A stretch of 64,000 nt of DNA from Prolixibacter bellariivorans ATCC BAA-1284 (GCF_000621705.1 NZ_JHXO01000001.1:372001-436000); one strand, 5' to 3'. Shown: positions 43,732-52,841, counted from the first letter of the stretch. Notes: a model not told the origin generated them from the letters alone. Translations and numbers: made by a program.

Positions 43732-44622
43732 ATGAAAAAAATTTTGATTTTACTGACCGTTGTGTCGTTCTTATTCGGTTCCTGTTCCAACCGTTCACAC
43801 AAATCATCTGCGGGTGCTCAGTCAGATTCTGCCGCTGTATTTGTGAGCATCCTGCCCCTAAAATATTTTGCCCAAAAAATTATCGGCGACCGGTTTCCCG
43901 TCGAGGTAATGGTACCGCCGGGTGCCAGTCCGGCTACCTATGCACCTACTCCCCGGCAAATGCAGAAATTATCCAATGCCGCGGCTTACTTTGCCGTTGG
44001 TCATCTGGGCTTCGAAAACGCGTGGTTAAAGCGTATCCGCAAATCGAATCCCAACATGGAAGTGTTTTTCACCGATACCGGTATTGACCTGATTAAAGGC
44101 GATACACTGCAGCATGGAGATCACGCACACCACGAAGGAGTCGATCCGCATATCTGGACTTCGCCAAAACAGGCGAAACAAATTGCTATCAATATTTTCG
44201 AAGGAATGGTGGCTATCGATCCGGGAAACCGGGAATATTACTACCAGAATTTGCAGAAACTGTTTGATGAGATTGCCCGTGTTGATCACGAGGTAAGTAT
44301 GAAACTGGATCTCATCAAAGGGAAGCGGTTCCTGATTTTTCACCCGTCGCTGGGCTATTTGGCGCGCGACTACGGACTGATTCAGGAATCCATCGAATTT
44401 GAAGGGAAGTCGCCATCGCCGAAGCACATGCAGGAAATTGTGGAGCAGGCCCGAAAGCAGCACATCAAGTTGATTCTAATTCAAAAGCAGTTTGACAAGG
44501 CGGACGCCGAAACCATTGCGAAAGAAATTCACGCCGATGTGGTGCAAATCGACCCGCTGGATGAGGATTGGCCGAAAGAAACACTCTCCATTGCGGCCAA
44601 GCTGTTCGACAGTCTTTGGTGA
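43732..44622 (+). CDS. Zinc/manganese-type ABC transporter substrate-binding lipoprotein (ZnuA/TroA family)
   Basis: 296 residues with a lipoprotein signal (MKKILILLTVVSFLFGSC, Cys18). Cluster A-I binding-protein fold: FVSILPLKYFAQKIIGDRFP, then the metal-binding His residues, including the His-rich loop QHGDHAHHEGVDPHIWTSP at about 127-145, HPSLGYLARDYG and the final Asp region DVVQIDPLDEDW. A short His-rich loop favours Zn2+, but Mn2+ or Fe2+ cannot be excluded. It captures the metal in the periplasm for the permease and ATPase encoded downstream. Confidence 0.93.
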   Translation: MKKILILLTVVSFLFGSCSNRSHKSSAGAQSDSAAVFVSILPLKYFAQKIIGDRFPVEVMVPPGASPATYAPTPRQMQKLSNAAAYFAVGHLGFENAWLKRIRKSNPNMEVFFTDTGIDLIKGDTLQHGDHAHHEGVDPHIWTSPKQAKQIAINIFEGMVAIDPGNREYYYQNLQKLFDEIARVDHEVSMKLDLIKGKRFLIFHPSLGYLARDYGLIQESIEFEGKSPSPKHMQEIVEQARKQHIKLILIQKQFDKADAETIAKEIHADVVQIDPLDEDWPKETLSIAAKLFDSLW

Positions 44623-44732
44623 ACCTCTCCCGTACAGGGTTGTTACTTCACTGTTTAATTGCTAATTTCATTTCTTACTGACGGACATTCCATCAGAGAA
44701 TGATCCGGCGGTTGAAACGGAAACGAATATAC

Positions 44733-45488
44733 ATGGAAAGTCTCCTCGAAATACGCAATATGTCGGCAGGTTACGACAAGAAAGTCGTGCTTAGCGATGT
44801 AAACCTGACGGTCAATCCCGAAGATTTTATCGGGGTGATTGGCCCCAATGGCGGCGGAAAAACCACCTTGCTGAAAACATTGCTGGGCTTGTTGCCGCCT
44901 ATTAAAGGGGAAATCGTTTTCAACGAATCGATGCGGGAGGGCGACCATCATCACATTGGTTACCTGCCGCAAGTGAACCGGATCGACAAGAAATTTCCCA
45001 TTACGGTATTTGATGTGGTGCGGAGCGGACTGATGTCGCGTAAGCGATTAACAGGGCGTTATTCCCGTGAGGAGAACGAACGGGCGTCATACTTGCTGGA
45101 AGAGATGGGGATTTCCGCTTTGCGAAAAAAGGCCGTTGGCGAATTGTCGGGCGGACAATTGCAGAGGGTGTTGTTGTGTCGTGCGCTGGTGAACCGGCCC
45201 CGGTTGCTCATTCTCGACGAACCCAACACGTACGTGGATAATCAGTTTGAGCGCGAATTGTACGAACGTTTGCGTATCCTGAATAAGGATATGGCCATTT
45301 TGCTGGTCTCGCACGATGTGGGTACGATTACTACGTACGTAAAAACCATTGCCTGTGTGAACCGCACACTGCATTATCACCCATCGAATAAAATATCAAC
45401 CGAACAACTGGCGGCATACGAATGTCCGATTCAGATTATCTCGCACGGACAAATACCGCACACCGTTCTCATGCAACATGATCACTAA
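44733..45488 (+). CDS. Zinc/manganese-type ABC transporter ATP-binding protein (ZnuC family)
   Basis: 251 residues from ATG 44733 (MESLLEIRNMSAGYDKKVV); an in-frame ATG at 44700 would add 11 basic residues. Walker A IGPNGGGKTTLL, signature LSGGQLQR, Walker B RLLILDEPNTYVD, and H-loop VSHDVG. It hydrolyses ATP to drive metal import. Its stop codon overlaps the permease ATG (TAATG). Confidence 0.94.
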   Translation: MESLLEIRNMSAGYDKKVVLSDVNLTVNPEDFIGVIGPNGGGKTTLLKTLLGLLPPIKGEIVFNESMREGDHHHIGYLPQVNRIDKKFPITVFDVVRSGLMSRKRLTGRYSREENERASYLLEEMGISALRKKAVGELSGGQLQRVLLCRALVNRPRLLILDEPNTYVDNQFERELYERLRILNKDMAILLVSHDVGTITTYVKTIACVNRTLHYHPSNKISTEQLAAYECPIQIISHGQIPHTVLMQHDH

Positions 45489-46333
45489 TGGATAGCCTGA
45501 TTTCAATTTTTCACTTCGGATTTTTCCAGAATGCCTTCTGGGCGGCACTCATGGCAAGCATTACCTGCGGGCTGGTGGGAACTTATATTGTTTCGCGACG
45601 CATTGTTTTTATCAGTGGCGGTATTACGCACGCTTCGTTTGGCGGCATTGGCCTGGGATATTTTCTGGGCATCAACCCGATTCTGGGAGCACTGATATTT
45701 GGCGTGTTGTCGGCTCTGGGCATCGAGTTTTTTACCCGCAAGGCGGATGTGCGCGAAGATTCGGCTATCGCGATGTTGTGGGCGTTCGGCATGGCGATCG
45801 GTATTATTTTCGTCTACCTGACGCCGGGTTATGCGCCCAACCTGATGAGTTACCTTTTCGGGAATATCCTGACGGTTTCGCACGCCAACCTTCTTTTTAT
45901 GGGACTGATTGCGCTGGTCGTAATTGGTTTTTTCATCGCCTTCTTCCGGATGATTTTGTTTGTATCGTTCGACGAAGAGTTTGCCCTGACCAATAATGCG
46001 CCGGTGCGGTTGTTCAACCTGGTGCTGATTAGTTTGGTGGCGCTAACTATCGTGATGAATATCCGTGTGGTCGGCATCATCCTGGTGATGTCGCTACTGA
46101 CCATTCCACAGGCTATCGCGAATATCTTTACCCGTAACTTCGGTAGCATGATGATTCTGTCGGTGATTTTTGCCTTTATTGGTTCCATGGCCGGACTACT
46201 CTTTTCCTATTCCTTCAATATTCCTTCCGGTGCTGCCATCATTTTTGCGCTGGTCATCCTCTTCGGAATTCTGAAACTGATTTCGGTAGGACTGAAACGA
46301 GTCGGAAAAAAATTCGCTTTACCCCGGGTCTGA
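45488..46333 (+). CDS. Zinc/manganese-type ABC transporter permease (ZnuB family)
   Basis: 281 residues, a hydrophobic membrane protein with about eight to nine helices of the ABC-3 family: MASITCGLVGTYIVSRRIVFI, then GGITHASFGGIGLGYFLG (the coupling region) and MNIRVVGIILVMSLLTIPQAIA. It forms the inner-membrane channel of the metal importer. It overlaps the ATPase gene and ends 17 bases before the start of the 42-bp repeat array. There is no hairpin of terminator type directly after it. Confidence 0.94.
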   Translation: MDSLISIFHFGFFQNAFWAALMASITCGLVGTYIVSRRIVFISGGITHASFGGIGLGYFLGINPILGALIFGVLSALGIEFFTRKADVREDSAIAMLWAFGMAIGIIFVYLTPGYAPNLMSYLFGNILTVSHANLLFMGLIALVVIGFFIAFFRMILFVSFDEEFALTNNAPVRLFNLVLISLVALTIVMNIRVVGIILVMSLLTIPQAIANIFTRNFGSMMILSVIFAFIGSMAGLLFSYSFNIPSGAAIIFALVILFGILKLISVGLKRVGKKFALPRV

Positions 46334-46350
46334 AGAGACCGAAACTTTCT

Positions 46351-46659
46351 GCGTTTTTTCGCGCCCTGATGGTAGGGGAACAAAAACCGCCTGCGTTTTT
46401 TCATGCCCTGACTCTGGGGGAACAAAATCTGTCTGCGTTTTTTCGTGCCCTGATGCCAGGGGAACAAAATCCGTCTGCGTTTTTTCATGCCCTGATGCCA
46501 GGGGAACAAAAACCGTCTGCGTTTTCTCATGCCTTGACGCCGGGGGGACAAAAACCGTCCGCGTTTTCTCATGCCCTGATGTCAGGGGAACAAAAAGCGT
46601 CCGCGTTTTCTCATGGCCGGATGTCAGGGGAGCAAAAACCGTCTGCTTTTTTTCGCGCC
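46351..46659. repeat. 42-bp tandem repeat array (about 7.4 units)
   Basis: Units start at 46351, 46393, 46435, 46477, 46519, 46561 and 46603, with a partial unit at 46645; every step is exactly 42 bases, with substitutions only and no indels. The unit runs GCGTTTTTTCATGCCC, TGATGCCAGGGG, AACAAAATCCGTCT. Inside each is a small inverted repeat, CCCTG-AT-GCCAGGG or variants. Since 42 is a multiple of three, the array stays open in several frames on both strands (14-residue repeats such as GEQKPSAFFHALMP). No spacers lie between units, so it is not CRISPR. Its function is unknown. Confidence 0.9.
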
Positions 46660-46877
46660 GTAACATTGTGAGAGGCAGGTTTTCAAAGATTTCTCTTTTC
46701 CAATTCAACTCCGTGATAACCTTTCCGGCGAAAGCCGGATAAACCATTCTTCTCCCCCAATTAATTTGGGGGTTGGCATGCTTAAGTCGAACCAGAACCC
46801 CGAAGTGGGTTGAATAAATGAAAAAGGCTGCCTACCAAAGACAGCCTCTTCCTTATATTTTAGTGTTAGGATAACGA
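46660..46877. other. Intergenic region with palindromes after the 42-bp array
   Basis: Holds TCCGGC-GAAA-GCCGGA (about 46721-46736; a GNRA-type loop), CCCCCAA-TTAAT-TTGGGGG (46755-46773), and an AACCCC...GGGTT hairpin (about 46795-46811). A terminator for the next minus-strand gene follows. It looks like a small REP-like cluster; no gene is seen. Confidence 0.5.
46821..46847 (-). terminator. Terminator of the 5'-nucleotidase-family gene
   Basis: On the minus strand AGGCTG (46847-46842) pairs with CAGCCT (46830-46825), followed by TTTTT. It lies 31 bases after the stop at 46878. Confidence 0.75.
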
Positions 46878-48671
46878 TTACTCACCATTACCCTTGCCGA
46901 ACATCATGGGCTCGTCGGTGGCACGGGCTTTTTTCTCCCAGGCTTGAGGAATTACTTTCCAGTTTTCCGGGTTAACCGGTGTGTAGGTTCCCTGTTTCTC
47001 CAGCCACTTCATCATGTAAAAGCGCAAATCCTTTTCGGTAGTGCTGATGCGCCGCGCATTCAACTCGTCATGCGGGATACCGGCTCCCTCTTCGAGGTGA
47101 CCGCCGCCGCCATTTCCCCGGTAGGAATTAATCGCCACTTTGTAGATGTGGTTTTCCCGGAAGGGCGTTCCGTCCGACATGGAGATGATGTGTACGCGGT
47201 GACCGGCCGGTTTGCGCACATCAACGGTGTACTTGATGCCGCCCGCCGAATCGAAATTGAAATACGGCTTGGCCAGTGAGTAGGTGCCGCGACCTTTGTT
47301 CTCCATCAGGTGACCCTCTTTGTCCTTGCGGAAATTGATGAGGTGGTCATCGGGGCTTTTCATGGTGTTGAACCAACCGGCATACGAATATTCCAGGTAT
47401 CCTTTGATTTCCTTCCCGGAAAGCTTCATCGTGTACAGCAGGTTCTCGTATTTGTACAGGCGGAACATGTCGCGGACGTACAGCTCGCCTTTTTTCAGTT
47501 GCGTGTCGAAAATGGTGGGAGCCGAAAGGGAGATGTCCGCGCCGCTCTGCGCCAGCTGTACTTTGTGGATGAGTCCCATAAAGCTCGAGCTACCAAAGAA
47601 AGCATCGCGGGTGTCGATTTCGGCTGTGAGTTTAGCCACCGGCTGGTTCACCCATTTTTTCACTTCGTTCACAAACGGCTTAAAGTGCGCCATGTATTCC
47701 GGATCGGGCTGGTAGTTTTTGGAATGCTTCACTTCCGAAGTGATTTCCTTCTTCCAGGTTTTGTCGGAGCTGTCGTAAGTCAGCTTCATTTTGGCGACCG
47801 GAAATTCGCGTGCGTGGGCTTGGGGTCCCATGACGAGCACCTTCTTGCCGGCTGTGTTGGTTACCCACTTGTTCCATTCGCGGTGATCGTGACCGGCAAA
47901 AACAATGTCGAAGCCGGGTACCTGTTCGGCTACCAGCGCTGATGCATTTTCGTTTTTGTACGTCTTGGCAGACGTTCCGCCGTACGTGTAATCGACGCCC
48001 GAGTGGAACAGGCCAATCAGCACATCGGGATGCTCTTTTTCCTGTATAATCTTCACCCACTTGCGGGCGGTTTCAATCATGTCTTCAAACTCCATCCCTT
48101 TCCAGATTTTCTCCGGAAGCCAGTACGGAATGTGCGGGGTAATCATGCCCAGGACGGCAATCTTCACGCCCTCTTTCTCGATGATGGTGTAGGGCTTAAA
48201 ATACGGTTTCCCGTCGTCGGTACGGACGGCGTTAGCGGCCAGCCACGGCATGTGCATTTCGCTGCGCACCTTGTCGTACACGTGATGTCCCGCTTCGATG
48301 TCATGGTTGCCCACGGTGGCGGCGTCGTACTTCATGAAATTGTACACCCGTGCCACGATGTTAGTGCTATCGGGCTGCAGGAAATTTGAGAAATATACGT
48401 CGGGTTCTCCTTGCAGAATGTCGCCGTTATCGAGCAATATTACATCCTGGTCGGGTTTGGCCCGCTCGGCTTTCACGTAGGAATAGACGGATGCCAGCGA
48501 ATGATTGGCGGTCGTATCGGTCATAAAATTCCACGGGAATAGGGAACCGTGTACATCACTGGTTTCGATGAATTCGAGGTTGACGGTTTTCTTCTGGCAG
48601 GAAGAAAGGAGAAGCGTGAGCGAAAGAATCAGCAGCAGGTACCTTCCGCGCGCAAGATGTTTCCAGTTCAT
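46878..48671 (-). CDS. 5'-nucleotidase / 2',3'-cyclic phosphodiesterase family lipoprotein (UshA/CpdB type)
   Basis: 597 residues with a lipoprotein signal (YLLLILSLTLLLSSC, Cys25). Metallophosphatase core (residues about 30-330): LEFIETSDVHGSLFPW, LLDNGDILQG, TVGNHDIEAGH, LFHSGVDY and VFAGHDHREW supply the two-metal ligands. C-terminal nucleotide-binding domain (about 340-590): NFDSAGGIKYTVDVRKPAGHRV and AINSYRGNGGGG. The family dephosphorylates nucleotides or cyclic nucleotides outside the cytoplasm to salvage nucleosides and phosphate; which substrate is used here is unclear. It is monocistronic. Confidence 0.9.
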   Translation of the reverse strand: MNWKHLARGRYLLLILSLTLLLSSCQKKTVNLEFIETSDVHGSLFPWNFMTDTTANHSLASVYSYVKAERAKPDQDVILLDNGDILQGEPDVYFSNFLQPDSTNIVARVYNFMKYDAATVGNHDIEAGHHVYDKVRSEMHMPWLAANAVRTDDGKPYFKPYTIIEKEGVKIAVLGMITPHIPYWLPEKIWKGMEFEDMIETARKWVKIIQEKEHPDVLIGLFHSGVDYTYGGTSAKTYKNENASALVAEQVPGFDIVFAGHDHREWNKWVTNTAGKKVLVMGPQAHAREFPVAKMKLTYDSSDKTWKKEITSEVKHSKNYQPDPEYMAHFKPFVNEVKKWVNQPVAKLTAEIDTRDAFFGSSSFMGLIHKVQLAQSGADISLSAPTIFDTQLKKGELYVRDMFRLYKYENLLYTMKLSGKEIKGYLEYSYAGWFNTMKSPDDHLINFRKDKEGHLMENKGRGTYSLAKPYFNFDSAGGIKYTVDVRKPAGHRVHIISMSDGTPFRENHIYKVAINSYRGNGGGGHLEEGAGIPHDELNARRISTTEKDLRFYMMKWLEKQGTYTPVNPENWKVIPQAWEKKARATDEPMMFGKGNGE

Positions 48672-48784
48672 AATTGAATTTTCGATGAATTTGAAATGTA
48701 AATATAGTAAAGGGTTGGAAAGGGGAAATGTTTAGGGAGGGTATACAATAAATTGGCGGCAAAACTTGTAATTAGTCGTATAAA

Positions 48785-48815
48785 ACAAAAAACCCGAAGT
48801 CAATGACTTCGGGTT
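48785..48815 (-). terminator. Terminator of the initiator tRNA gene
   Basis: AACCCGAAGTC (48791-48801) pairs with GACTTCGGGTT (48805-48815), an 11-bp perfect stem. It is followed on the minus strand by TTTTTTG. It is 9 bases from the tRNA 3' end. Confidence 0.85.
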
Positions 48816-48824
48816 TCTCTTTTG

Positions 48825-48897
<73 letters not shown>

Positions 48898-48932
48898 ATG
48901 TAGGCGTTGAGTATGTTTCTCAAACGCGGTTG

Positions 48933-48964
48933 CAAATATAGATGAGTTTTTGTCTCCTTCCAAA
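48933..48964 (-). promoter_or_regulatory. Consensus promoter of tRNA-fMet
   Basis: Minus strand TTTG (48964-48961), 20 bases, TATATTTG (48940-48933), a full -33/-7 match. Predicted start of transcription is near 48929, about 32 bases before the mature tRNA 5' end. Confidence 0.8.
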
Positions 48965-49063
48965 TAATTTGGTGAAAAAACATTCCCGCTGGCCGCACTT
49001 CCCGGTGTTGTATATTGACGATGAAGCGGTAACCGCAAATAAAAAATTTCTCCTTTTTCTTAT

Positions 49064-49071
49064 TAACTTTG
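49064..49071 (+). promoter_or_regulatory. Promoter -7 box of the M23 peptidase gene
   Basis: TAACTTTG, a perfect TAnnTTTG. It lies 24 bases before ATG 49095 and downstream of the more upstream in-frame ATG at 48942, so it supports the shorter protein. Confidence 0.6.
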
Positions 49072-49094
49072 GCAACCAGAGAAAACAGGACGGA

Positions 49095-49964
49095 ATGATT
49101 ACGGAAAACCAGAAGAAGCGCCTTCGCTATAAGATGAAGAATCCCTTGCGGATGGTGATTTTTAACGACCAGAACCTGCATACACTTGGGCAGTTTCGGT
49201 TTACGCCTCAATCGTTATTTATGTTAGTTGCCTCGGCGGTGATTGTGCTGATTGTCGGTGTTATTTTACTCATTGCTTTTACGCCGTTGCGGGAATATAT
49301 TCCCGGTTATCCTACCGGTGAAATGCGTCAAACCATTGTGGAAAACGCCCTGATGGTCGATTCGCTGGAAAGTGAGCTGGCTGTGCGCGATCGCTATTTC
49401 CGCGATATCCGCATGTTGCTCGACGGACAAACACCTCCGGATGAAACCACTTCGCCCGATACCATTGTCCGGCTCGACCAGATTCATTTCAAAAAATATA
49501 ATCACGACAGCCTTTTCCAGGAACAACTGTCGCGCGAACAATTTAATCTCTCTCTGAATAATAACGCTCCCGCCCATACGCGTGGCATTTCGGAGCTGCT
49601 GTTCTTTCCACCCGTCAATAACGGAGTTATAACCAATCATTTTGATGCGGCCAGCGGCCATTTTGGTGTCGATGTGGTGGCGAAGAAAAATACCCGCATT
49701 TCGTCGGTGCTCGACGGGGCGGTAGTATTTACCGGGTGGACCATGCAAACCGGATATGTGATTGAGATTCAGCACGAGCATAATCTGGTGACATTCTACA
49801 AGCACAATTCGGAGCTGCTGAAAAAGGCCGGAGACAAGGTGAAAGCCGGCGAAGCCATTGCCATTATGGGAAATACCGGAATGGAAACAACGGGACCGCA
49901 TCTTCATTTTGAAATGTGGCAATCTGGTGTACCTTTGAATCCCGAAGATTACATCAATTTTTAG
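49095..49964 (+). CDS. Inner-membrane-anchored M23 metallopeptidase (murein hydrolase-like)
   Basis: 289 residues from ATG 49095 (MITENQKKRLRYKMKNPLRM). One N-terminal membrane helix (about residues 45-67, LFMLVASAVIVLIVGVILLI), a coiled-coil stretch (about 80-115), and a C-terminal LytM/M23 domain. The domain shows NHFDAASGHFGVDVVAKKNT (with HxxxD metal ligands), GYVIEIQHEHNLVTFYKHNS and GPHLHFEMWQ (HxH). The metal ligands appear complete, so it may be an active peptidoglycan endopeptidase rather than a degenerate activator. It is divergent from the tRNA gene and is 10 bases upstream of dxr. Confidence 0.92.
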   Translation: MITENQKKRLRYKMKNPLRMVIFNDQNLHTLGQFRFTPQSLFMLVASAVIVLIVGVILLIAFTPLREYIPGYPTGEMRQTIVENALMVDSLESELAVRDRYFRDIRMLLDGQTPPDETTSPDTIVRLDQIHFKKYNHDSLFQEQLSREQFNLSLNNNAPAHTRGISELLFFPPVNNGVITNHFDAASGHFGVDVVAKKNTRISSVLDGAVVFTGWTMQTGYVIEIQHEHNLVTFYKHNSELLKKAGDKVKAGEAIAIMGNTGMETTGPHLHFEMWQSGVPLNPEDYINF

Positions 49965-49974
49965 GCGGAACATC

Positions 49975-51132
49975 ATGAAAAACATTGCCATACTGGGTTC
50001 AACGGGTTCCATTGGAACACAGGCGCTGGAAGTGATTGAGAAAAATCCCGACCGGTTTACTGTGGAGGTACTGACAGCCAACAACAACACGAAGTTGTTG
50101 ATTGCGCAGGCGCGTCAGTTCAGACCCAATGTTGTGGTTATTGCCAACGAAGATAAATACGACGAGGTCCGCGATGCGCTGGCTTCGGAACCGATTAAAG
50201 TATATGCCGGTGCCAGTGCTGTAGCGCAGGTCGTGTCGATGGGCTCCGTCGATGTGGTGCTGACGGCGATGGTGGGATATTCAGGCTTGCTACCGACCAT
50301 CAACGCGATTAATGCCGGAAAAACCATTGCGTTGGCGAACAAGGAAACGATGGTGGTTGCCGGTGAGTTAATTGTTCGGCTGGCCAACGAAAAGAAGGTG
50401 GATATCCTTCCGGTGGATTCGGAACACTCGGCCATTTTTCAGTGTCTGGCCGGTGAGTTCATGAACCCCATCGAGAAAGTTATTCTCACCTGTTCGGGCG
50501 GTCCGTTCCACGGAAGAACGGCGAAAGAATTGAGGGCAGTCACCCCGGAAGACGCGTTGAAGCATCCGAGTTGGGACATGGGCGCAAAAATTACCATCGA
50601 TTCCGCCTCGTTAATGAACAAAGGCTTCGAGGTGATTGAGGCGAAGTGGCTGTTTGGCTTAAAGCCGGAGCAAATCGACGTGGTGGTGCATCCGCAGAGT
50701 ATTATTCACTCGCTGGTCCAGTTTCAGGACGGCGCATTGAAAGCGCAGCTGGGCATGCCCGATATGCGGGTTCCCATTCAGTATGCTTTGGCTTATCCTG
50801 AAAGGTTAGCCAGTGATTTCCCGCGCTTCCGGTTCTCCGATTACCCCACGCTAACATTCGATACACCCGATACCGAAAATTTTCGTAATCTTGCACTTTC
50901 GTATGAGGCTTTGCATCAGGGCGGAAATATCGCCTGTTCACTGAATGCATCCAACGAAATAGCCGTAAAAGCCTTTCTGGAAAGAAAAATTGCTTTTACT
51001 GAGATGGCTTGTATCAATGAGGCAGTTATGATGAAAACTTCGTTGGTTAATGAACCTTCGTACGAAGATTATGTTGAAACCGATCGGGAAGCTCGCGCAA
51101 GGGCAGCCTTTCTGGTAAACGAAAATAGTTAA
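49975..51132 (+). CDS. dxr: 1-deoxy-D-xylulose 5-phosphate reductoisomerase
   Basis: 385 residues, full length. NADPH-binding GSTGSIGTQALEVI at the N-terminus, ALANKETMVVAGELI, and the substrate/metal region PVDSEHSAIFQCL with SGGPFHG; ends with the helical C-terminal domain. It catalyses the second step of the MEP isoprenoid pathway (DXP to MEP). Ten bases after the M23 gene and 21 bases before rseP, so probably an operon with both. Isoprenoids feed the menaquinone and undecaprenyl pathways, consistent with neighbours in cell-wall and quinone metabolism. Confidence 0.97.
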   Translation: MKNIAILGSTGSIGTQALEVIEKNPDRFTVEVLTANNNTKLLIAQARQFRPNVVVIANEDKYDEVRDALASEPIKVYAGASAVAQVVSMGSVDVVLTAMVGYSGLLPTINAINAGKTIALANKETMVVAGELIVRLANEKKVDILPVDSEHSAIFQCLAGEFMNPIEKVILTCSGGPFHGRTAKELRAVTPEDALKHPSWDMGAKITIDSASLMNKGFEVIEAKWLFGLKPEQIDVVVHPQSIIHSLVQFQDGALKAQLGMPDMRVPIQYALAYPERLASDFPRFRFSDYPTLTFDTPDTENFRNLALSYEALHQGGNIACSLNASNEIAVKAFLERKIAFTEMACINEAVMMKTSLVNEPSYEDYVETDREARARAAFLVNENS

Positions 51133-51153
51133 AAACGATTCGATAAAGATATT

Positions 51154-52485
51154 ATGGTTGTTTTGGTTAAGGCGGCTCAGCTTATCCTGAGCCTTTCGAT
51201 TCTGGTTGTCCTTCACGAGTTTGGACACTTTATTTTCGCCAAGCTCTTCAAGTGCCGGGTTGAAAAATTCTACCTTTTCTTCGATCCGTGGTTTTCGCTC
51301 TTCAAATTCAAAAAGGGCGAAACCGAGTACGGCGTCGGTTGGCTGCCGCTGGGTGGTTACGTGAAAATCTCGGGTATGATCGACGAGTCGATGGACAAAG
51401 AGCAGATGAAACAACCTCCGCAGCCATGGGAATTCCGTTCGAAACCGGCCTGGCAGCGTCTCTTCGTCATGATTGGTGGTGTGCTGTTCAACCTCATTTT
51501 TGCACTTTTCCTGTATGCGATGGTGCTGTATACCTGGGGTGACCAATATCTGCCTACTGCCAATGTGAAGTATGGAATTGTGACCAACCAAGCGGGTCGT
51601 GATATTGGCTTTCAAAACGGCGATAAAATTCTGAACGTAGATGGCAAAGAAGTAGCCGATTTCTCGAAAATCGTTCCAACCATCGTACTGGAAAAGGCCA
51701 GTTACGTGGAAGTGGAGCGCGACGGGAAAGATGTGAAAATTCCGATTACCCAGGAAGATATCGCCCGATTGCTGAAAACGAAAAGCGTACTGGGATTTCG
51801 GATTCCTTTCTCTCTGAATGTGACCGGCTTTCAGAAAAACTCACCGGCTCGCGATGCCGGCATGGATATAGGTGACAAGGTGGTGGCTATCAATGGTCAG
51901 CACTTCGCTTTTAATGACCAGTTCGTTAAGGCACTTAAAGGGGCAAAGGATAGAACGGTGGATGTGACCATCGAGCGAAATGGCGAAACCAAAACATTGC
52001 CGGTTGCGATTGGCGACAACGGAATGATGGGGGTGCAGTACAATATGGGCGACCTTCGGAAAGAGTTCAAGTTCAAGACGCTTACCTATGGATTCTGGCA
52101 ATCCATCCCGGCCGGTGTAACCAAAGGTTTTAACACCATTGATAATTATCTTAAACAATTCAAGCTGTTGTTTCAGCCCGAAACGAAAGCGTACGAATCG
52201 TTGGGCGGATTTATCGCTATTGGCAATATCTTCCCCAGCATTTGGGACTGGCAGTCCTTCTGGAATCTGACGGCTTTCTTGTCCATCATTCTGGCGGTAA
52301 TGAATATTTTGCCCATTCCGGCACTCGACGGGGGGCACGTATTGTTCCTGTTATACGAAATCGTGTCGGGCCGTAAACCCAGCGATAAATTTCTGGAGTA
52401 CGCTCAGATTGCCGGCATGGTGATTCTGTTCGCGCTGCTGATTTTCGCCAATGGAAACGACATTATCAAATTATTTAGAGGGTAG
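51154..52485 (+). CDS. rseP: RIP metalloprotease RseP (site-2 protease)
   Basis: 443 residues with the zinc-binding HEFGH motif at 21-25 in the first membrane helix, two PDZ domains (about 130-200 and 205-285) and the C-terminal NILPIPALDGGHVLF helix carrying the third zinc ligand. It cleaves membrane-embedded anti-sigma factors or signal-peptide remnants in regulated intramembrane proteolysis. In Bacteroidota many anti-sigma factors are linked to TonB-dependent receptors, and several would be substrates. It lies directly after dxr. Confidence 0.95.
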   Translation: MVVLVKAAQLILSLSILVVLHEFGHFIFAKLFKCRVEKFYLFFDPWFSLFKFKKGETEYGVGWLPLGGYVKISGMIDESMDKEQMKQPPQPWEFRSKPAWQRLFVMIGGVLFNLIFALFLYAMVLYTWGDQYLPTANVKYGIVTNQAGRDIGFQNGDKILNVDGKEVADFSKIVPTIVLEKASYVEVERDGKDVKIPITQEDIARLLKTKSVLGFRIPFSLNVTGFQKNSPARDAGMDIGDKVVAINGQHFAFNDQFVKALKGAKDRTVDVTIERNGETKTLPVAIGDNGMMGVQYNMGDLRKEFKFKTLTYGFWQSIPAGVTKGFNTIDNYLKQFKLLFQPETKAYESLGGFIAIGNIFPSIWDWQSFWNLTAFLSIILAVMNILPIPALDGGHVLFLLYEIVSGRKPSDKFLEYAQIAGMVILFALLIFANGNDIIKLFRG

Positions 52486-52563
52486 CGTGTCATTTCCTAT
52501 GTGTGAAGAACATCGTATGAAAAAAATTCTAAATTTGTAACCAAACCTTTAAAACATGACATT

Positions 52564-52779
52564 ATGAACTTATTCGTGATAGCAGGGTTCATTGGCCCGC
52601 AGGAAATCATAATCATACTGGTCATTGTTCTGCTTCTGTTCGGAGGTAAGAAGATACCGGAATTGATGCGCGGCCTTGGGAAGGGCATGAAAGAGTTTAA
52701 AAACGCCACCAGTGATGAGGGCGAGACAGAAGAAAAGTCGAAGAAGGAAGACAAATCAAAAGAGACACTCAAAGAGTAG
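52564..52779 (+). CDS. Twin-arginine translocase subunit TatA/TatE
   Basis: 71 residues: an N-terminal membrane helix ([27 protein letters not shown]), the conserved [23 protein letters not shown] amphipathic helix, and a charged tail rich in Lys and Glu. TatA forms the pore for export of folded proteins; TatC is not in the window. It is 78 bases after rseP. A CC-GG hairpin follows at 52811-52836. Confidence 0.93.
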   Translation: MNLFVIAGFIGPQEIIIILVIVLLLFGGKKIPELMRGLGKGMKEFKNATSDEGETEEKSKKEDKSKETLKE

Positions 52780-52810
52780 TCTGGAGAATATTCAGACCAA
52801 TACAATACAG

Positions 52811-52841
52811 AACCCTGGTTCAAATGAGCCGGGGTTTGTTC
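52811..52841 (+). terminator. Terminator-like hairpin after tatA
   Basis: AACCCTGG (52811-52818) pairs with CCGGGGTT (52829-52836; one G-T pair), followed by TGTTCGTT, a moderately T-rich tail. Confidence 0.5.

Noticed and set aside
46351-46659. CRISPR array
   Set aside because: The 42-bp units abut directly with no spacers and no cas genes are near; it is a tandem repeat.
46319-46747. 142-residue protein made of 14-residue repeats on the minus strand
   Set aside because: Reflects the 42-bp tandem repeat being a multiple of three; two other frames are equally open, it overlaps the end of the permease gene, and no promoter is seen. Kept as a finding on the repeat, not as a gene.
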